This document shows, one piece after another, positions 59,441 through 64,000 of a stretch of 64,000 bases of DNA (position 1 is the stretch's first letter; every line of letters begins with the position of its first letter). Made by a program: the position numbers and the translations under genes. Source of the DNA: Deinandra increscens subsp. villosa (lineage: Eukaryota; Streptophyta; Magnoliopsida; Asterales; Asteraceae); contig JBCNJP010000006.1 in the NCBI GenBank assembly GCA_039602395.1, forward strand, positions 40,821,279 to 40,885,278, given 5' to 3'. The notes beneath the pieces were generated by a model. The model saw nothing but the letters and a program-made list of their open reading frames with translations. It searched no databases and was not told the origin of the DNA.

Positions 59441-62400
59441 ATGTCTGATTTACAAGCATTTGCAGCTATGCAAAGCACGGTACAAGCTATGCTCAATTTT
59501 GATAATGAAATAGGAACAAGTCAGAAAGTTCCTAAGCTGTTAAAGTTGGAAGATTGTCAAAATTGGAAGCAACGTTTTTTTGCATACATCAGCACAAACG
59601 ATATTGATTTATGGATTCCAATTCAAAAGTTGTATGTACGTCCAACTGCAGATCGCGAGTATAAAGAAATTCAAGATCTTGATAAGGATGAAAGAAAAAT
59701 CTATGAGCTTGAACAAAAAGTTTATGGTTATCTTACCATGGCTTTACCTACCGATTTGTTGCATCAATTCAGCACTTGCAAGAAAGCTAAACAGTTGTGG
59801 GATACTTTATCTGCTCGATGTGAAGGTAATGACCAATATAAGAAGAGTAGACGAAATGTATTGAACAAGGAATTTGAAAATTTTCAACATTATGAAAAAG
59901 AAAATATTTCTGCTCTTGTTTCAAGGTTTTCACATCTGATTAGTGAGATGAAAGTGGTTAAAATTGAAAAGACCGAGGAGGAATTGAAAGAGAAATTGAT
60001 GGAAGCATTACCGGAAAAGTGGGAAAACTATGTATTATTGCTTACTCATGATAAAGAATATTCTGCATTATCATTTCATGATTTGACCGGAAAGCTTCAT
60101 GCTAGAGAGATGGAAATGATGACATCAAACAAGTCAACTGCTCAATTCCAAGATCCTGAAGTGTATCATGGTCAAAATTCTGCAAGTATCAATGCAAAGT
60201 CTAAATCATTTGGTCTTGATTCATTAAATCCACCTCAAACAGCTTTTGTTGCTGGTCATGGTTCAGGAAATTCTGGAAATTCATCAAGAGGATGTAACTT
60301 CACTATTCCAAATCATTCAAGTTCGACTTCATATTCAGCAAAAACACCGGATGAGCACTTGTCATTAATCTCAGCCTTGTTATCTTCATATTATGGATTG
60401 TTGAGTGGTGGTTTGACAACATCTAATCTGATCGAAGAAGATTTTGATCAGATTGATCCTGATAATCTTGAGCAAATGGATATCAATTGGCAATTGGCGA
60501 TGTTAGCTCAAAGAGTTAAAAGATTCAAAAAGAAGACAGGATTTCAAAGTTTAAATCCAGATGGCAAGGTTGGAATAGATAAATCAAAATCAAAATGCTT
60601 CAAATGTTCCAATTTTGGACATTTTGCTCGTGAATGTTCAAAATCAACTGCTTCTTCATCAAAGTCTCCAACAGCCTTGGTGTCTCAAGTTGATAAACGA
60701 TATGATTGGGGGCGAACTTCTAATTCTCCAATTGCTTTAAGTGTTGTTGCTTCTAAGTCCAATGAAGGTTATGATTGGGATGCTGATGTACTTGAAGCAT
60801 TTGAAAAAGCACGAACATCGAATAAAGGCTATGATTGGGCTGCTGATGAACCTGATGAGTCTGTATTTCGTGCTCTGATTGCTCAAGTTGTTCATAGTGA
60901 TAATGAAGAAGAAATAACTGATTCTGAATCTGAAACAAGTGGTTCTGGAAATAGTGGCTATGAATCGGTTTGTGAGTTTTGTTCTCCAAAAGACAAGAAG
61001 ATTCAAGAATTAATAAAGGAAAATGAATTGTTGATTGAGAAGAATAAAAGAAGGTTTGAAGATTTAACAACTGAAAAGCAGAAATTAGCAGCTCTAATTC
61101 AAGAATTTTCTTCTCAGAAGGGAAAGTTTTCAGATTTTCAAGCAGAGATTGTTGAGAAAGAATCAAAATTATAATATGTTACACAAGAATTTGAACAGCA
61201 AATTACAAAGTTGTCTGAAGAAAAGGCTGAATTAGTCCAAGAAGTGAAGAAATGGAAAGATGAAGTTGAGGATACTGCAAAAGATTTTCAAAATTTTTTT
61301 GATAAATCAAAATCCAGACTTGATACTCTTACTAAACTTTCTGATGACCAAGCTACTAAGATTCAATCTTATCAGACTGATATGGAAAAGTTACTTGATG
61401 AGAAGAGGGAGTTTGTTAGAGTGAACAAGTTGCAAAATGCAAATTTGGATGTTCAGAAAAGAAATGAAGATAAACTCGAGAAGGAATTGTTGGCTGGATT
61501 AGATGCGTTAAGATTGCAAAAGTATGAAACTAATAAAGTGGCAAAGAAGCTCATTGCAACAGAAAAAGAGTTGGGTGAAGCTTATCAAAGAATTTCTGAA
61601 TTAAAGATTGAAGTCATTGATTCAAAACATCTTTTGAACAATGTTACTAACTCACAATCTTTTACAAGTTTTCTGGCCAAGGATGAGAATTTTGAGAAGA
61701 TGTTTAACAAAACAGTGTCACCACCAAGAAGTCTTAAAGAAGGCGTTCATGATTTGAAAGAAAAGGATGAGACTGGTGATTATTCTATGTTTGTTGGTTC
61801 CAAATTTGTTGAAGAAAGGAAAGAGCACAAAGGCAAGAGTGCTGCAACTTCTGAAGCTCCAAAGGTTGTGTCTAGTTCTTCATCTGATGACAAAGAGAAA
61901 TCTGCACGTTCAACAATTGATATTGTTGAAACTATTGTTGATGCTCCCAAGGATATTACCAAGATCAAAGCAGAGTTCTCTCGTCTTGCAAAGACCGGAC
62001 ATACAACATCTGGTTCAGAAGAGAAGGTTTCTGGAAAACATACAGGTTTGGGATTTCAAAAGAAACAGGCCAAAGTGAATGTTTCAAAGGTTCAACAGCA
62101 ACAAAATTTGAAGAAAGTCAATCTGAAGCAAGTCAAGAAGGATGTGTTTGAAGCTGACAAAGTTCAACCTGAAAGATTTTATAAACTCAAAGGTTCATAT
62201 CAGATCTTCTCTGATAAGGAGTTTCCACTTCACTGTGTGGATTCTCAGAAAGTTGTTGAGGACTTTATCAAAACTGATGCTGCTCCAAAGACCAAGAAGA
62301 AACAAACAGCCAAATATTCTTCTAGAAATTCAAATTCTACTCCAAAGAGCCCGACTTCGCAATGGGTTCATGATCATCGTTATCAGGTATTCGATTCCTT

Positions 62401-62830
62401 TTGTGATCATTTTGGAGATGTTAATGTTTGTGAAGCTTTGCAGGTACCAAAGAGGAAAAATGTAAACAATCGCTTGTGTTACAATTGCCGCCAAAAAGGG
62501 CATATGGCACAAGAATGTCTGGTTTTTGCAGCTTCTAGTTCAAGAAAAGGAAAGGTTCCATTTGTTGGTAAAGCTGCTAAACAACGATTCATTGATGAAC
62601 ATGGCAGAGTATTTGATGAATACCCACAATCTACATTTTTCAAAACCCAAGGAAGATTTATTCCTCGTTTTCAAAATGTTCCATATGTAGGTTGTTTGTC
62701 ACAATCAACTGTGACGGATTCGTCAAATACTGATTCACCAACACCACAACAAATCTGGAAACCTAAAGTGGTTTCGAAAGGAAACCAAGATACTGGTCGA
62801 CCAGAAGCGATTCGCTTCGGGTCATTTTAA
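59441..62830 (+). pseudogene. Long Gag of element F, one stop
   Basis: ATG 59441 (MSDLQAFAAMQSTVQ) to stop 62828-62830 in one frame of 1,129 codons, with a single TAA at 61172-61174 (codon 578). Domains: UBN2-type Gag domain (about residues 20-220, VPKLLKLEDCQNWKQRF, YGYLTMALPTDLLHQF), Ser-rich linker, first knuckle CFKCSNFGHFAREC (from residue 386), three YDW motifs (about 420-470), acidic region and SGYESVCEFC. A coiled coil (about 515-730) follows, then a Lys-rich segment, SPTSQWVHDHRYQVFD, a second knuckle CYNCRQKGHMAQEC (from residue 1013) and an end DTGRPEAIRFGSF. It probably assembles particles and binds RNA in the cytoplasm. A usual copia Gag is 300-500 residues, so this is unusually long. 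If the stop is read as a recent mutation, relatives elsewhere may be intact. Confidence 0.93.
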
Positions 62831-63468
62831 ACTGACGTGTTTGACCAGTGTGCAGGTACTTCTAGAAGATCTATTGGTGATTGAAAAGTTGCTGATAGAG
62901 GAGTATTCTGCTGATTTAACTTAAATTACATGTGATATCAATTTCAAAATTGAAATTTTTCTGAAAGCTAAAAGTGCAAGGTATCCATGTCGAAAGGTCA
63001 ATTTTCTTTCTTTTACATTTCGTATGTAGTTTAGGGGGAGAAAATTGAAAATACCAAAAATAGTGTTTTTTTTTTTTTTTTTTGTTAAAATGAAAATCCA
63101 AAAATAGAGTTTTCATTTTAAGGGGGAGAAAAAAATGGAAAAATACAAAAACATTGAAAAATGAGAAATTGTATTCGACATGATTGGGAAATGATGGTAC
63201 ATTGGCTTACGTGTCTAACTCGTGGATAAATTAGATGAAAAAGCCATAAGATCATTGTTCGATGTGCTTGGTAGGCTCGGCATTAAATCAGAAAGTATTC
63301 AGATGGGATAAACACATTAAATACTAATGCTTGACCAAGTGGACAACATCTTGATGCATGTCTCATGATATATCAAGAAAAAGATATGTGAAAAAGAAAA
63401 TGAGAAGTCACTGTGTATACATGTGTTCATTTTGCAAAGATTTAAACTTGTTTGATTTTCTTTATTTT
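62831..63468 (+). other. Proximal 3' non-coding region of element F
   Basis: Contains purine tracts TTTAGGGGGAGAAAATTG (about 63030) and TTAAGGGGGAGAAAAAAATG (about 63118), a T run near 63066-63083, and the TGATGGTACATTGGCTTACG block (about 63192). The two tracts resemble polypurine primers far upstream of the LTR. No gene is seen. Confidence 0.75.
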
Positions 63469-63708
63469 GTCAAACGATCGGACTTTCTCTGCGTATCAAA
63501 AGATCGACCTGATTGTTGTTCGTTTGACGTTCTGCTTTATTTTCTTTGGTGTTTCGTATAACTCATTGGACTTTCTCTGCGTGTACGGGAGTACCGACCT
63601 GATTGTTGTTGGGTTATACAATTTCAAGTTGTTTTTATTTTCTTATTTTGTTAAATCCGAGGCCTTATCTGCGTATCGAAAGATCGACCTTAAGGTAGAC
63701 GATTTAAC
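63469..63708 (+). other. Structured 3' RNA module (F): three stem-loops, best copy
   Basis: Stem-loop 1 (63469-63528): arms GTCAAACGA/TCGTTTGAC. Stem-loop 2 (63556-63619): arms GTATAACTC/GGGTTATAC, hairpin GTAC-GGGA-GTAC. Stem-loop 3 (63650-63708): arms GTTAAATC/GATTTAAC and CCTTA/TAAGG, hairpin ATC-GAAA-GAT. Loops 1 and 2 share TTTCTCTGCGT on the 5' side and CGACCTGATTGTTGTT on the 3' side; loop 3 keeps ATCTGCGT and CGACCT. The spacer TTCTGCTTTATTTTC between loops 1 and 2 is conserved as well. Confidence 0.8.
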
Positions 63709-64000
63709 GTTCTTAATTTTTTTTGCATGGAACACAGTTGACTACATCATGAGTAAAATCGTTATGTGAGTAAATCACAAATGAAATTACAAAGGGTGAT
63801 ATAAAAGAAAATACATATCTGAGTATGTCTGATAGTGTGGGGTACACTGGTCAAAGCAAACATAATTAATACAATAACATATCCAGATGTTATGAGTATG
63901 ATTTTGCCTGAGTTTAAGATGGACAAATTATACCGGTAATCGACATGACTTATGTGCTGAAGTAATTGAAATTGAAGTTTTGTTCAGCATGTTATGTTCA
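63709..64000 (+). other. Distal 3' region of element F, truncated
   Basis: Includes the TGTGGGGTACACTGGTCAA block (about 63837) shared with H, N1, E and B. The window ends before the distal hairpin and 3' LTR. Confidence 0.75.

Larger units (their letters stand above)
58394..64000 (+). mobile_element. Element F: gag-only retrotransposon, 3' LTR beyond window
   Basis: 5' LTR 58394-58755, primer site 58758-58769, leader, a gag of 1,129 codons (59441-62830) with one stop, and a non-coding 3' region that runs off the window. No pol is seen in the 1,170 bp after gag. The left flank 5-mer is CAATT (58389-58393); the right one is not visible. It inserted into the 3' region of G. It is the best-preserved gag in the window. 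Confidence 0.9.

Noticed and set aside
63452..63769. A recurring open frame of about 60-150 codons across the triple stem-loop (also near 24097, 43198, 47212 and, on the minus strand, 57660-58124)
   Set aside because: Start and end differ from copy to copy, and single-base length changes (for example in C) break the frame while pairing is kept. This fits an RNA structure better than a protein.

Overview
This window is plant nuclear DNA made almost entirely of LTR retrotransposons inserted into one another. The evidence is Ty1/copia polyproteins, primer sites for initiator tRNA-Met (TGGTATCAGAGC), 5-bp target-site duplications (TSDs), AT-rich spacers and two 500-N assembly gaps. I see no intact host gene, rRNA, tRNA or CRISPR. 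A eudicot is likely. Asteraceae is only a guess, from the style of the element families.

Layout. (1) 1-8808: 3' part of a Sirevirus-like copia element (I): RNase H end, a very long extra ORF in the env position, and a 3' LTR. Two solo LTRs interrupt the extra ORF (3240-5381, TSD GGAAA; 5695-6169, TSD ATGAG). (2) 8809-9870: 3' end of a gag-only element (H). (3) 9871-11193: minus-strand remnant of a different copia element (D). (4) 11194 to about 48690: a minus-strand gag-only element (C), split by two large insertions. The first is A (12558-32966, TSD AGATT), a complete Sirevirus-like element that itself carries J (16940-18438) and N1 (19279-25535). The second is B (36228-48635, TSD CGGTT), a gag-only element that carries E (38449-44567, TSD GTTCC). 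(5) 48690-56683: gene-poor DNA with a 71-bp tandem array, a gap, a possible CACTA terminus, and two copies of a module joining an LTR-like remnant to the 5' end of a hAT-like (BED zinc finger) gene. (6) 56684-58393: minus gag-only element G. (7) 58394-64000: gag-only element F, cut by the window end.

How the parts fit. A and I are pol-bearing elements: gag, protease, integrase, reverse transcriptase, RNase H, then the extra ORF. N1, B, E, F, G, H, C and the fragment J belong to a second group. Where the whole length can be seen (N1, E, B) they encode only a very long Gag (about 1,100 codons, two CCHC knuckles, coiled coil) and no pol. They share the primer site and purine-rich plus-strand primers with A, so they probably borrow a Sirevirus-type pol. 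In place of pol they carry a non-coding 3' region of about 1.6 kb.

Main discovery candidate. That 3' region holds three consecutive stem-loops with the same internal sequence, small terminal loops (often GNRA) and base changes that keep the pairing between copies. A fourth conserved hairpin lies nearer the 3' LTR. This looks like an undescribed structured RNA of non-autonomous retrotransposons, perhaps for packaging, dimerisation, export or template recognition. The leaders also carry short repeated motifs complementary to motifs in the same element's U3, which could allow 5'-3' pairing of the genomic RNA. My hand counts of LTR differences (E about 1.7%, N1 about 3.8%, A about 4.2%, B about 5%) agree with the nesting order.
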